A DNA stretch of 59,009 bases from an uncultured Porphyromonadaceae bacterium (GCA_900541835.1 UQLL01000015.1:1-59009), one strand, 5' to 3'; shown: positions 16,003 through 25,178, counted from the first letter of the stretch. The notes: generated by a model not told the origin, from the letters alone. Numbers and translations: made by a program.

Positions 16003-17184
16003 TCAGGCTTTGGCGCGTGCCATGCGGCGGCGTATGTTAGCGTTGACGACGCACCAGTCGATGAGGGGAGCGAAGCAGTTCATGAGCAGCACGGCGAGCA
16101 TTGCGCCCTCGGGATAGCCGGTGTTGTAGCAGCGTATCAGGATGGCGATGACGCCGATGAGGAAGCCGTAGACGTACTTGCCGATGGGGGTGCGGCAGCC
16201 GGTGACGGGATCGGTGGCCATGAAGACGACGGCGAAGGCGAAGCCTCCGAGGCAGAGCTGCCACCAGGGGTCGAGATAGGTCACGGGATAGGTCGGATTG
16301 GCAGTGCCGTGTGCCAACATGGCCATGAGGAAGCCGCCGACGACGGCCGAGAGCATGACACGCCATGAGGCCATGCCGCAGATGAGCAGGATGGCGGCGC
16401 CGATGAGGATGCAGAAGGTGGAGGTCTCGCCCCAGGAGCCGGGGATGAAGCCCCAGAAGGCGTCGGAGAAGGTGAGTTTCTCGCCGATGGCGTTGGTGAG
16501 GTCGGTGAGGTTGCCGGTGGAGGAGGCGAGCTGGCCGAGCGGAGTGGCGCCGGTGAAGCCGTCGACGGCTGGCTGGCCGCCAAGCGACACGAACACCTTA
16601 TCGCCGCTCATCTTGGCTGGGTAGGCGAAGAAGAGGAAGGCGCGGGCCACCAGGGCCGGGTTCATGAAGTTGTAGCCGGTGCCTCCGAAGACTTCTTTGC
16701 AGAAGATGACGGAGAAGGCGGTTGCCACGGCCAACATCCAGCAGGGAGTGTCGACGGGGCATATCATGGGGATGAGCAGGCCGGAGACCAGGAAGCCTTC
16801 CTGGATCTCGTGGCCACGTATTTGGGCGAAGATGAACTCGATGCCCAGGCCTGTCAGGTAGGTGACGAAGATCATGGGCAGGGTCATCATGAAGCCGTAC
16901 CACCAGCATTCCCACCAGTTGCCGCCGACGCCGGTGGCCAGGCCGTGCTGGTAGCCGATGTTCCACATTCCGAACAGGCAGCAAGGCAGCAGCGCCAGCA
17001 CCACTATTATCATGGTGCGCTTGGAGTCGTTGCTGTCGTGGATCTGCACTCCGGAGCGGGCCGTGGTGTTGGGCGTATATAGGAATGTGTAGAAACCGTC
17101 GAAGACGGAGTGCAGACGGGCAAGCTTTCCGCCTTTCTCGAACTGCGGTCTGATGCGGTCGAGCTGCTGTTTTAGTCCACTCAC
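16003..17184 (-). CDS. nqrB: Na+-translocating NADH:quinone reductase subunit B
   Basis: A 393-residue membrane subunit that carries riboflavin and a covalently bound FMN and forms part of the sodium path. The flavinylation motif is FTGATPLG (T214 the likely site). About ten hydrophobic helices are visible, with the conserved segment GGTGYNFMNPALVARAFLFF (168-187). It is separated from nqrA by 118 nt that include a diverged GC-rich repeat, the only long gap in this operon. Confidence 0.97.
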   Translation of the reverse strand: MSGLKQQLDRIRPQFEKGGKLARLHSVFDGFYTFLYTPNTTARSGVQIHDSNDSKRTMIIVVLALLPCCLFGMWNIGYQHGLATGVGGNWWECWWYGFMMTLPMIFVTYLTGLGIEFIFAQIRGHEIQEGFLVSGLLIPMICPVDTPCWMLAVATAFSVIFCKEVFGGTGYNFMNPALVARAFLFFAYPAKMSGDKVFVSLGGQPAVDGFTGATPLGQLASSTGNLTDLTNAIGEKLTFSDAFWGFIPGSWGETSTFCILIGAAILLICGMASWRVMLSAVVGGFLMAMLAHGTANPTYPVTYLDPWWQLCLGGFAFAVVFMATDPVTGCRTPIGKYVYGFLIGVIAILIRCYNTGYPEGAMLAVLLMNCFAPLIDWCVVNANIRRRMARAKA

Positions 17185-17239
17185 TTTCTGTAGTGTTAAA
17201 AGTTAAAAGTCAGGGTTAAGAGTTGGGGCGACCAGGTCA

Positions 17240-17282
17240 GGCGAAGCTTTTATTCTGGAACTGGCGTCCGCTTCAGCGCGAG
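17240..17282. repeat. GC-rich dispersed repeat, copy 2
   Basis: GGCGAAGC followed by CTGGCGTCCGCTTCAGCGCG, similar to 28713-28756 and 53492-53537; it lies inside the nqr operon between nqrA and nqrB. Confidence 0.35.
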
Positions 17283-17302
17283 GCCTCCCTCTACTCTCAA
17301 CT

Positions 17303-18637
17303 TCATTCCATTTCCTTGCGCAGGTTGGCGAGGGCGTCGCGGACCATCTGTTGGAGGGGCAGCTTGGAGGTGTCTACGAACTCGGGCAGGGCGAAGTCCT
17401 CGGGCGCCACTTCGTAGATGCCGAGCTTCTCCATGCGGTCGATGTTCTCGTCGGCGATGGCGCGGAGCAGGTACTCGGGGTAGATGTCCATCGGGAAGAC
17501 GTGGTCGTACTCCTCGCTGAGGATGGGTGCGCGTCGGCCTCCGCGCAATCGGGCGTCGAAGTCGAACTTACCGCTGTGTCGGCGCAGGAAGCCGGGGAAT
17601 GAGCGCTTGACGCTGAATTTGCGCGGGTTGAGGCTTGCCCAGCCCATGAACTCGTCGGCGTTGTCGCCCTCGGCGATGACGGTGACCTGGCGCCAGGGGT
17701 GGCGCAGGAAGTCTTTCTCCGGGCTGACGGGTTCGCCGGTGAGGACGTTGCCGGTGATGACGCGGTTGTGTCCCTCTTTGAGGATGAATGGCCTGAGCAG
17801 GGAGGCCATGTCGCAGCCGATGGTGGTGCTGGCGTAGCCGGGATTCTCGACTTGGGGACCGGTGACGGCCACGTGGGTGGCTACGTCGAGTTCGCCGTCG
17901 AGCTTGAGTCGGCCCATGCGGACGGCTGTCCGGGCGTCAAGGGTCCATACAGTCTCTCCTTTGTTGACTGGCTTGATGGCTGCGATCTGGGTGCCCGGGT
18001 TCCCGGCCGGGTGCGGGCCTTCGAACTCGGTGACGACGGCTTCGGGTACGCTGATGCCGGAGCCGAAGGGGACGCCGAGGTAGACTTTGCCGTCGGTGAG
18101 GCGGGCGAGCATTTCCACGCCGGCCTGGAGCGCCGTCAGGTCGTCGGGGCCGATGAGGGCGGGGGCGAGCGGGGCGGTGTCGAAGGCGGTGATGAAGATG
18201 TCGCGCGGACGGACGTCCGGCGAAGGCACTATGTCGTAGGGTCGCTGCCTCATCATGGCCCACAGGCCCGAGCGGCAGAGGGCGTCTATTATGCTTTCGG
18301 TGGTGTCGGCCACCGTGAACTTCTCGGTTTCGAGGCCATCCATGGCGCAGTCGACTACGAGTGCGAGGATGCGGCGGCGTTCGCCTCGGCGCACTTCGGC
18401 GACTTCGCCCTTGGCGGGGGAGACGAGCATGAGCCCTTCGCGCTCCTTGGCCTGCATGAGGGGCGTGCCGATGCCGACTTTGTCGCCGACCTTGACAAGC
18501 AGCTTCCATGTATAACCGGGGAAATCGGCGGGAACGATGCCGACCCGGACAGGCCGCACGTCCACGCTCTCGGCGGGGTCCGCACGTCCTGGCAGGGGTA
18601 TGTCGAGCCCTTTCTTTATCTTGATGATTTCAGCCAT
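17303..18637 (-). CDS. nqrA: Na+-translocating NADH:quinone reductase subunit A
   Basis: A 444-residue peripheral cytoplasmic subunit of the sodium pump. ATG 18637 gives the family-typical start MAEIIKIKKGLDIPLPG; the in-frame sequence upstream overlaps the promoter. Features include the biotinyl-like fold near the N-terminus (VGIGTPLMQAKE) and a C-terminal region rich in acidic and aromatic residues (MDIYPEYLLRA). It is the first gene of nqrABCDEF, driven by a TATTTTTG box about 80 nt upstream. Confidence 0.96.
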   Translation of the reverse strand: MAEIIKIKKGLDIPLPGRADPAESVDVRPVRVGIVPADFPGYTWKLLVKVGDKVGIGTPLMQAKEREGLMLVSPAKGEVAEVRRGERRRILALVVDCAMDGLETEKFTVADTTESIIDALCRSGLWAMMRQRPYDIVPSPDVRPRDIFITAFDTAPLAPALIGPDDLTALQAGVEMLARLTDGKVYLGVPFGSGISVPEAVVTEFEGPHPAGNPGTQIAAIKPVNKGETVWTLDARTAVRMGRLKLDGELDVATHVAVTGPQVENPGYASTTIGCDMASLLRPFILKEGHNRVITGNVLTGEPVSPEKDFLRHPWRQVTVIAEGDNADEFMGWASLNPRKFSVKRSFPGFLRRHSGKFDFDARLRGGRRAPILSEEYDHVFPMDIYPEYLLRAIADENIDRMEKLGIYEVAPEDFALPEFVDTSKLPLQQMVRDALANLRKEME

Positions 18638-18716
18638 CCGGAATGTGTTTGAAATCTCGGCCTTGACCGCTGTTGCCGCAAGGCGGCGGAGCAGGCCTGG
18701 ATAATTAAAAACTCTG

Positions 18717-18724
18717 CAAAAATA
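18717..18724 (-). promoter_or_regulatory. nqr operon -7 box
   Basis: TATTTTTG on the minus strand fits TAnnTTTG, placing the start about 73 nt upstream of nqrA. No TTTG is visible at -33. Confidence 0.45.
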
Positions 18725-18769
18725 CAAAAAAATCTTTTACCGCACACCACCGACAGGCCATTTTTCACA

Positions 18770-18821
18770 TGTGCGGTGAAAGAAAGGCGGGCCGCCGTCC
18801 GTGATGGATGGCTGCCCGCCT
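18770..18821 (-). terminator. TPR-gene terminator
   Basis: AGGCGGGC (18785-18792) pairs with GCCCGCCT (18814-18821) with an inner GCCgTCC/GGAtGGC stem, followed on the minus strand by CTTTCTTTCACC. It lies 22 nt past the TPR gene. Confidence 0.75.
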
Positions 18822-18843
18822 GTGTATTTAAGAGCCGGATGTC

Positions 18844-20493
18844 TTACTTGAGGGTCTTGAGGCCGGCCTGGGCGTCGGCGTCGTTGGGGGAGAGGGCGAG
18901 GACCTTGTTGTAGTAGTCGCGTGCCTGTGCGGAGTTGCCTGCCTTGGCGGCGGCTCGTGCCAGGTAGTTGTACATGGTCACGGCGTTGTTGACGTACGGG
19001 CGGTTCTTGTCGGCGGGAATCTGCTCGAAGGCGGCGATGCCTTTGGTGAAGTCGTCGACGGCCACGCTGCCGGCGTTGGCTGTGGGTGCGTTGAGAATCT
19101 TCTCGCGGCCCATGAAGAAGTAGGTCGAGGGCTCTTCGGGGTAGAGCTGCTGTGCCTGGGCGATGTAGCCGTTAAGGGCTGTGGCGAACTGCTGTGCGGC
19201 GGTGGCGTCGGTATCCTTGAGCTGGGATGCCATGGCGTAGTTGAGAATCATGGCCGTGCGCAGGTCGGCGGCGGTGGGCTGGGACACTTTGGCCATGTAC
19301 TCGTTGTATGCCTGGGTGGCGGCCTGGGTGTTGTCCTGGTCGAGGTACATGAAGGCGCGTGCCTGCAGGAAGCGTGGGTCGTTGGGGAATTGCTTGGTGG
19401 CCTCGGTGAGCACCTGCTCGGCCTTCTCGTAGTCCTTGGCCTTGCTGAACTGGTCGGCTGCGAGGTTGTAGTCGATGGGGGCGAAGGGGCGCATTACGGG
19501 GTCGGCGATGTGGGCTGTCCACAGCTTCAGGGCCATGGCGGGCATCTTGTCGGCCAGTGCGGGGATCTGGGCGGCATTCATGAGCTGGAAGCGCATGGCG
19601 GAGTAGTTGTCGGGGTTCTGGGCCAGAAGCCTGGTGGCGTAGTCGTAGCCTTTCTGGTAGTCCTGGTTCCAGAAGAGGAGGAAGGCGTATTCGGCCTCGT
19701 CCTCGTCGAAGTGGTTGGGGTTGTTGACGTACTTGCCGTACTGCTCCACTGCGTCGCGGTACATGTTGTTGTCGTAATATGTGCGGGCGAGCTCGCGCTG
19801 GCCGAGGGCGGACTGGGGGTTCTCGGTCAGCAGGAGCTTGAGGATGCGGATGGACTCCTGGGGGTTACGGACCTTGAGGATGTCGGCGTAGCGGACGTAA
19901 GCCTCGGAGGACTTGGGTTCGTAGCCGTATGCGAGCTCGAAGTTCTGGTTGGCGTCGCCCCACTGGCGGTTGTCGGCGGCCTGGTCGGCCAGGAACAGGT
20001 AGTAGTCGGGATTCTGGGGGTTCTTCTTGTAGGCTTTCTCCAGGCGCTTGGTGATGTCCTTGGCATAGAGGCTGGGGTCTACCTTGTAGTATGCGCGTGC
20101 GATGGCTACCTGGACGGAGGAGACATCTTTGCCGGCCATCTTCTCTGCGAGCTTGAACTGAGCCTCGGCGGCTTTGGCGTCGCCGCGCTTGAGGTCCACG
20201 AGACCCTGGCCCACGTAGTTGTAGGCGTACTTGGGGTTGGCGGCGATGCCGTCCTGGAAGTCCTTCTGGGCGGCGTCGAGGTCGGGCTGGTCGACCTGCA
20301 TCTCGATCATGCCGAGGTAATAGTACGAGGCGGCCTTGTCGGTGCCGGGCTTGTCGAGGTTGCGCTGAAGCAGCGTGCGCGCCTGGTTGAAGCGCTGCGC
20401 CTTGTAGAACTCCACGCCGTCCTTGTATCCCTGGGCGCTAAGGCCCATCACAACGGCGGCGAATAACATTGCTACTACGTATTTCAGTTTCAT
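18844..20493 (-). CDS. Secreted tetratricopeptide-repeat protein
   Basis: A 549-residue exported protein: signal peptide MKLKYVVAMLFAAVVMGLSAQ, then helical repeats across most of the length with TPR-like signatures (YYYLGMIEMQ, AYNYVGQGLVDLKRGDAKAA, RAAAKAGNSAQARDYYNKVL). Such proteins act as periplasmic scaffolds. In Bacteroidales a similar protein is often found beside a PstS-like lipoprotein and an ExbB/ExbD/TonB set (recollection, not searched), which suggests a role in envelope energy coupling. It has its own full-consensus promoter and a strong terminator. Confidence 0.85.
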   Translation of the reverse strand: MKLKYVVAMLFAAVVMGLSAQGYKDGVEFYKAQRFNQARTLLQRNLDKPGTDKAASYYYLGMIEMQVDQPDLDAAQKDFQDGIAANPKYAYNYVGQGLVDLKRGDAKAAEAQFKLAEKMAGKDVSSVQVAIARAYYKVDPSLYAKDITKRLEKAYKKNPQNPDYYLFLADQAADNRQWGDANQNFELAYGYEPKSSEAYVRYADILKVRNPQESIRILKLLLTENPQSALGQRELARTYYDNNMYRDAVEQYGKYVNNPNHFDEDEAEYAFLLFWNQDYQKGYDYATRLLAQNPDNYSAMRFQLMNAAQIPALADKMPAMALKLWTAHIADPVMRPFAPIDYNLAADQFSKAKDYEKAEQVLTEATKQFPNDPRFLQARAFMYLDQDNTQAATQAYNEYMAKVSQPTAADLRTAMILNYAMASQLKDTDATAAQQFATALNGYIAQAQQLYPEEPSTYFFMGREKILNAPTANAGSVAVDDFTKGIAAFEQIPADKNRPYVNNAVTMYNYLARAAAKAGNSAQARDYYNKVLALSPNDADAQAGLKTLK

Positions 20494-20598
20494 TGTCAGT
20501 GATTTGTTTGTCTGTTTTGCGATGCACGTAGGGTGCGCTTGCTTTGTATAACGCCGGGACGGGTGTTTTTATTGGACACCCGGCGACGTTTAGGCCCG

Positions 20599-20630
20599 CA
20601 AATTTAACATTTAATTTTAACACTCGCAAA
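20599..20630 (-). promoter_or_regulatory. TPR-gene promoter
   Basis: TTTG (20630-20627), 20 nt, TAAATTTG (20606-20599) on the minus strand, about 100 nt upstream of the start. Inverted repeats TAGGCCCG (20591-20598) and CGGGCCTA (20632-20639) flank it and reach the pstS-like stop codon. Confidence 0.7.
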
Positions 20631-20636
20631 TCGGGC

Positions 20637-21641
20637 CTACTTGGAGACCTTGACCACGCGTGGCTGCACGTTGTAGGGCAGAATGCCGGTCTCGGAGATT
20701 ATCTTCTGGCCGATGAAGCCGGTCAGGAAGGCGTAGAAGCTGTGTGGCAGGGAGCCGTTGGGGGCGGTGCAGATGGCCCAGACTTTGCGGTAGAGTGGGT
20801 ATGAGCCGTTGAATATGTTTGCCTGGTAGGGCTTTACTGGCTTTAGGGCGTCGGCGGCGCGCACGGGTATTACTTTGACGGCGTCGGTGAAGTCTACGTT
20901 GACGGTGTCGGTGGTGTTCTCGAGACCTTTAACGCGGTCGGCCATGGTCTGTTGCTTGTTGGCTGCCTGGAGGCTGTCGCCGAGCCAGCTGACGGATATG
21001 ATGCCGAGTACGTTGCGGTTGCGCTGCACGGTCTCGAAGACTTCCTTGTTGTTCTTCTGGGCGAAGGCGTTGGGGTTCTGCGAGATGCGTCGGCCCTTGG
21101 GCAGGAACTTGTCGCGCATGTAGTTGACGGTGGAGCTGCCTTCGTTGTCGAAGACGATCTTGATGCGCGAGGTGTCGTTGCTCTGGAGCTGGTTCCAGTT
21201 GGTGATCTCGCCGCGCATGACCTGGCCGATCTCTTCTTCGGAGAGGAAGGAGATATTGTTTTCCTTGTTGACGATGATGGCCACGGCGTCGACGGCAATG
21301 CACTGCTGGCGGACGTTGCGCTCCTGTTCCTGCTTGATGAGCTGGCACTCGTTCTTGGTAAGCTCGCGGGTGACGATGATCAGGCGGCACTTGCCGGCCT
21401 TGAGGGAGTCGATGCAGGCGTTCTCGTTGAGGTAGCTGGGCAGGATGAAGGCGTCGGGGTACTGGTACTCGAAGACTTCGATTTCTTCCTCGAGGATGCG
21501 GCGGAAGCCGTCCTCGCAGGCTATGAAGTCGGTACCCTTGGCGTATTCGCCTTTCTTGTATTCGGCGCAGGATGTGGCAAGGGCGGCCACGGCCAGTGCC
21601 GCAACCGCGCATATGCTGATGAGTAGCGGGCGTATTGTCAT
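20637..21641 (-). CDS. PstS-like periplasmic binding lipoprotein
   Basis: A 334-residue substrate-binding protein of the PstS phosphate-binding superfamily. ATG 21641 gives a lipoprotein signal (hydrophobic 7-22, lipobox LATSC). The mature part shows EYQYPDAFILPSYLNENACIDSLK, GEITNWNQL and FDNEGSSTVNYM, which correspond to the anion-binding loops of this fold. There is no PstC/A/B transporter next to it, so it may bind an anion for a sensing or TonB-linked role instead of import. A hairpin-capable repeat covers its stop codon. Confidence 0.85.
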   Translation of the reverse strand: MTIRPLLISICAVAALAVAALATSCAEYKKGEYAKGTDFIACEDGFRRILEEEIEVFEYQYPDAFILPSYLNENACIDSLKAGKCRLIIVTRELTKNECQLIKQEQERNVRQQCIAVDAVAIIVNKENNISFLSEEEIGQVMRGEITNWNQLQSNDTSRIKIVFDNEGSSTVNYMRDKFLPKGRRISQNPNAFAQKNNKEVFETVQRNRNVLGIISVSWLGDSLQAANKQQTMADRVKGLENTTDTVNVDFTDAVKVIPVRAADALKPVKPYQANIFNGSYPLYRKVWAICTAPNGSLPHSFYAFLTGFIGQKIISETGILPYNVQPRVVKVSK

Positions 21642-21751
21642 TGCTCGTATTGGATTTAAGGTGTCAGAATGTTGGGTGTGAAGGCGGACGTAAAGCTGTC
21701 CCTCTGTCACCGGCGCGGCGGTCGCTGCATCGCGCCGCATTTGTCATCGGG

Positions 21752-21985
21752 TCAAGGTTTACCTTTCCAGAGGCGATACCCTCTCCAGAATCCGTAGGCG
21801 CAGAGCACGGCGCCGACGATGATGGTGATAACGGGCTTGTAGATCTGGAACGTGTGGTTGGCTATGATGAGCAGGATGCCGATTCCTACGTAGAAAATCA
21901 CCATGAAGATGCCGAACCAGATGCGCATCGGGGCTGTGCCGCGCGACTCGCTGTCTCTTTCTCTCGGGTTATTCAGGTTGTTCAT
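21752..21985 (-). CDS. Small membrane protein, two helices
   Basis: A 77-residue protein with a charged N-terminus (MNNLNNPRERDSESRG) and two hydrophobic segments (about residues 21-41 and 50-66). ATG 21985 is preferred over one 12 codons earlier because the extra residues are lysine-rich leader sequence. It ends about 110 nt before the PstS-like gene on the same strand and may be co-transcribed. Function unknown. Confidence 0.7.
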   Translation of the reverse strand: MNNLNNPRERDSESRGTAPMRIWFGIFMVIFYVGIGILLIIANHTFQIYKPVITIIVGAVLCAYGFWRGYRLWKGKP

Positions 21986-22119
21986 AGTTGCTGTGTATTT
22001 TTTGTTTTGTCTTTTTAACAAATCAGGCGTGATGTCGGTTCGCCGTCGTCAGTCAAAAAGAAGCGCACGACCGTAGTGGCCATGCGCGTCATTCAGTCGG
22101 TAGGTGGTGCAGGGATAGG

Positions 22120-22668
22120 TTATGCCTCCTCGGCGGGCTTTTCGGCCTCGGCGGCTGCGTTCTCGGCCTCGAGGGCTGCCTTTGCGGCTGCTTCTTCGGC
22201 GGCGAGCTTCTCGGCACGCTTCTTGGCGATGCCCTCCTCGCGGGTCTTGTTCACGTCGGCCTCGTGCTTGCGGCGGGCCTCGGCGATCTCGTTGGCCTTG
22301 GCTTCCACCTTGGCGCGCTTGCCGGCGGCGGTCTTCTCGCGGTCTGCCTTCCAGGCGTCGAAGCGGCGCTGGGCCTCTGCTTCGTCGAAGGCGCCCCTCT
22401 TAACGCCGCCGCGCAGGTGGAACATCAGCATCACGCCTTCGCGCGACAGGATGTTGCGGGCGGTGTCGGTGGGCTGGGCTCCCTGCTCAATCCAATACAG
22501 GGCACGGTCGAAGTCCAGACTTATTGTAGCAGGATTAGTGTTCGGATTATAGGAACCTATCCTTTCAATAAATCTGCCATCACGTGGCGCCCTGCTATCG
22601 GCGATTACAATCGGGAAGAACGCGTAGCCTTTGCGGCCATGCAGTTGCAGTCTGATCTTCGTTGCCAT
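22120..22668 (-). CDS. rpsP: 30S ribosomal protein S16 with long C-terminal extension
   Basis: The first 85 residues are S16 (MATKIRLQLHGRKGYAFFPI, then RIGSYNP), a protein of the small-subunit body. Residues after about 95 form a highly charged Ala/Glu/Lys/Arg-rich extension, so the protein is 182 residues instead of the usual 80-90. Long S16 tails are common in Bacteroidota (recollection). The tail looks like one continuous helix or coiled coil. It is transcribed from a TAACTTTG box divergent from prfA. Confidence 0.96.
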   Translation of the reverse strand: MATKIRLQLHGRKGYAFFPIVIADSRAPRDGRFIERIGSYNPNTNPATISLDFDRALYWIEQGAQPTDTARNILSREGVMLMFHLRGGVKRGAFDEAEAQRRFDAWKADREKTAAGKRAKVEAKANEIAEARRKHEADVNKTREEGIAKKRAEKLAAEEAAAKAALEAENAAAEAEKPAEEA

Positions 22669-22766
22669 AACTTATGGTCTGTTTTGTATTGAATTTGGTT
22701 GGTATGGTTGTTGTTCTGCCAATGCATCTTCCGGCGCTTTCGCCCCTTCCCATGCATTTGCGAGTG

Positions 22767-22774
22767 CAAAGTTA
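22767..22774 (-). promoter_or_regulatory. rpsP -7 box
   Basis: TAACTTTG on the minus strand, about 100 nt upstream of rpsP. Confidence 0.5.
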
Positions 22775-22797
22775 ACACATTTCCGCGGATTTTTCAC

Positions 22798-22805
22798 TAA
22801 CTTCG
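22798..22805 (+). promoter_or_regulatory. prfA -7 box
   Basis: TAACTTCG, one mismatch from consensus, 22 nt upstream of prfA and facing away from rpsP. Confidence 0.4.
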
Positions 22806-22827
22806 CGAAAAATTTTTCACCACAGAT

Positions 22828-23937
22828 ATGGCAACCCCCTCTTTACTGGACCGCCTGGCGGTGCTCGAGGACCGCTACCGCGAGGTCTCCACGCTCATCT
22901 CCGACCCGGCCGTGATAGCCGACCAGGAGCGGTATGTGCGCCTCACGCGCGAGTACCACGATCTCGGCCTGCTCTCCGAGACAGCCGCACGCTACCGCGC
23001 CATGCTCGCCGCCGTCGACGAGGCAAAGGCCATCCTCGCATCCGAGCAGGACGAGGAGCTGCGCGACATGGCCCGCCAGGAGGCCGACGAGGCGGCGAAG
23101 CAGATTCCCCAAGTCGAGGAACAGATAAAGGTCATGCTCATACCGCCTGACCCTGACGACGCCAAGAACTGCATCGTCGAGCTCCGTTCAGGCACCGGCG
23201 GCGACGAGGCCGCACTCTTTGCCGGCGACCTCTTCCGCATGTACCAGAAGTTCGCCGAGCGCAAGGGGTGGCAGCTCGCCGTCTCCTCCGTCAGCGAGGG
23301 AGCTGCCGGCGGCTTCAAGGAGATTGTCTTCACCCTCAATGGCGACGCGCCATACGGCGTCATGAAGTACGAGAGCGGCGTGCACCGCGTGCAGCGTGTG
23401 CCGGCCACCGAGACGCAGGGTCGTGTGCACACCTCCGCCGCCACCGTGGCAGTGCTGCCCGAGGCTGCTCCCTTCGAGGTCGAGATCCATGAGGGCGAGA
23501 TCAAGTGGGACACTTTCCGTTCCGGCGGTGCCGGCGGGCAGAACGTCAATAAGGTAGAGAGCGGCGTTCGCCTGCGCTACCCTTGGAAGAACCCGAACAC
23601 CGGGCAGACCGAGGAGATACTCATCGAGTGCACCGAGACGCGAGACCAGCCTAAGAACAAGGAACGCGCCCTGGCGCGCCTGCGCACGTTCATCTACGAC
23701 CGCGAGCACCAGAAGTACGTCGACGACATCGCCTCGCGCCGCAAGACCATGGTCAGCACCGGCGACCGCTCCGCCAAGATACGCACTTACAATTTCCCGC
23801 AGGGGCGCATCACCGACCACCGCATCAATTTCACCGCCTACAACCTGCAGGCATTCCTCGACGGAGACATCCAGTCTCTCATCGACGCCCTGACCGTGGC
23901 CGAGAACGCCTCAAAACTCGCAGAAGCAGAACTATGA
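22828..23937 (+). CDS. prfA: Peptide chain release factor 1
   Basis: Terminates translation at UAA and UAG. The 369-residue protein carries the stop-codon tripeptide PAT (192-194), the RF1 form, and the catalytic GGQ loop (236-238, in FRSGGAGGQNVNK). It is intact, so UAG is read as stop in this organism. Its stop codon overlaps the pyrF start by 4 nt (ATGA). Confidence 0.98.
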   Translation: MATPSLLDRLAVLEDRYREVSTLISDPAVIADQERYVRLTREYHDLGLLSETAARYRAMLAAVDEAKAILASEQDEELRDMARQEADEAAKQIPQVEEQIKVMLIPPDPDDAKNCIVELRSGTGGDEAALFAGDLFRMYQKFAERKGWQLAVSSVSEGAAGGFKEIVFTLNGDAPYGVMKYESGVHRVQRVPATETQGRVHTSAATVAVLPEAAPFEVEIHEGEIKWDTFRSGGAGGQNVNKVESGVRLRYPWKNPNTGQTEEILIECTETRDQPKNKERALARLRTFIYDREHQKYVDDIASRRKTMVSTGDRSAKIRTYNFPQGRITDHRINFTAYNLQAFLDGDIQSLIDALTVAENASKLAEAEL

Positions 23938-24752
23938 CACGCACCCAACTAATATCCGAAATCCGTCGGCTCGGCTCATTCCTCTGCGTGGGCCTCGACA
24001 CCGACACTGCAAAACTTCCCGGCTGCCTGAGAGGTAGCGACGATGCCGTCGTCGCCTTCAACCGCGCCATCATCGACGCCACCGCGCCTTACTGCGTGGC
24101 CTACAAGCCCAACAGCGCCTTCTACGAATGCCGCGGCGCCAAGGGCTGGGAAGAGCTCCGCGACACCTGCCGCTACATCAAGGAGCGCTACCCCGACAAG
24201 CTCCTCATCATCGACTGCAAGCGCGGTGACATCGGCAACACCGCCCGCATGTACGCCAAGGCCATGTTCGACGACCTCCAGGCCGACGCTGTCACCATCG
24301 CGCCTTACATGGGCAGCGACAGCGTGGAACCATTTCTGGCATACGAGGGAAAGTGGGTAATCCTGCTCGGCCTCACCTCCAATCCCAGTGCCGCCGACTT
24401 CCAGCTCACCGAGGACCGCGACGGCCAGCCCCTATATATAAATGTGTTGAAGCGTTCGCAGAAGTGGACGGGCGTCACGGACTCCAACCTCATGTACGTC
24501 GTCGGTGCCACCCGTGCCGAGATGCTCTCCGACGTGCGCCGCGTGGCCCCCTCCTCGTTCCTGCTTGTGCCCGGCGTGGGCGCCCAGGGTGGAAGCCTGG
24601 AGGACGTCTGCCGCTACGGCCTCACTCCCGACTGTGGCCTGCTCGTCAACTCCTCACGCGGCATCATCTACGCCTCCTCCGGCGCCGACTACGCCACCGC
24701 CGCAGCCACCGCCGCCCGCGCCCTCCGCGACCAGATGGCCCCCTTGCTGTAG
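23934..24752 (+). CDS. pyrF: Orotidine 5'-phosphate decarboxylase
   Basis: Catalyses the last step of UMP synthesis. The 272-residue protein belongs to the longer type 2 family. The catalytic Asp-Lys-Asp set is in IIDCKRGDIGNTARMYAK (D95, K97, near residue 97), and the phosphate-binding loop is VPGVGAQGG near residue 219. It is translationally coupled to prfA and followed by a terminator. Confidence 0.97.
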   Translation: MTRTQLISEIRRLGSFLCVGLDTDTAKLPGCLRGSDDAVVAFNRAIIDATAPYCVAYKPNSAFYECRGAKGWEELRDTCRYIKERYPDKLLIIDCKRGDIGNTARMYAKAMFDDLQADAVTIAPYMGSDSVEPFLAYEGKWVILLGLTSNPSAADFQLTEDRDGQPLYINVLKRSQKWTGVTDSNLMYVVGATRAEMLSDVRRVAPSSFLLVPGVGAQGGSLEDVCRYGLTPDCGLLVNSSRGIIYASSGADYATAAATAARALRDQMAPLL

Positions 24753-24774
24753 CCTTAAGGCTCAGATGTTTTAA

Positions 24775-24811
24775 CCGGCTTGCGGAATCATCCGTAAGCC
24801 GGGTTTTATTT
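24775..24811 (+). terminator. prfA-pyrF terminator
   Basis: CCGGCTT (24775-24781) pairs with AAGCCGG (24796-24802), with CGGA/TCCG inside, then GTTTTATTT. Confidence 0.85.
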
Positions 24812-24918
24812 ATGTGCATTTTTAACTTTTCGGGAGGGGAAATAGCAAAACAGTTGATGGGACAGCGATGTTATAAATGGTAAGAAAGCTTATTGTTTCA
24901 CCCTAATGAATTATTGCT

Positions 24919-25146
24919 ATGAGAACACTGTCGATTATCGCTTATGCCATCGGTTCGATTCTGCTGATTGCGTCTTGCTTCACTACAGGCTTCACTGTGA
25001 CGTGGTGCGAGGGAGGTGCAGCCGTAGCTTTCCTTGTCATCGGATGCGTTCTGCAGTTCAATGCCAAGACCCCGTTGTGGCGTGCCGACGCACGCCATAA
25101 GACCCCGCGCCAGGTGGACCGCATACGTCAGTTCAACGACTTTTAG
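24919..25146 (+). CDS. Small membrane protein of unknown function
   Basis: A 75-residue protein with two hydrophobic segments (about 5-25 and 32-48) and a basic cytoplasmic-looking tail (RADARHKTPRQVDRIRQFNDF). The ATG has an AATTATTGCT leader and no close SD. A lipobox-like IASC occurs in the first helix but is followed by TT, so a lipoprotein is uncertain. It is an isolated gene between two terminators. Confidence 0.6.
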   Translation: MRTLSIIAYAIGSILLIASCFTTGFTVTWCEGGAAVAFLVIGCVLQFNAKTPLWRADARHKTPRQVDRIRQFNDF

Positions 25147-25150
25147 CCTC

Positions 25151-25178
25151 CGTTCAATAAAATTTGTTGAGCGGGGTC
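25151..25178. terminator. Weak hairpin between small protein gene and murU-like gene
   Basis: CCGTTCAA and TTGAGCGG around an AT-rich loop (25151-25174) lie between two converging genes. Moderate stem with no clear T-run. Confidence 0.4.
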
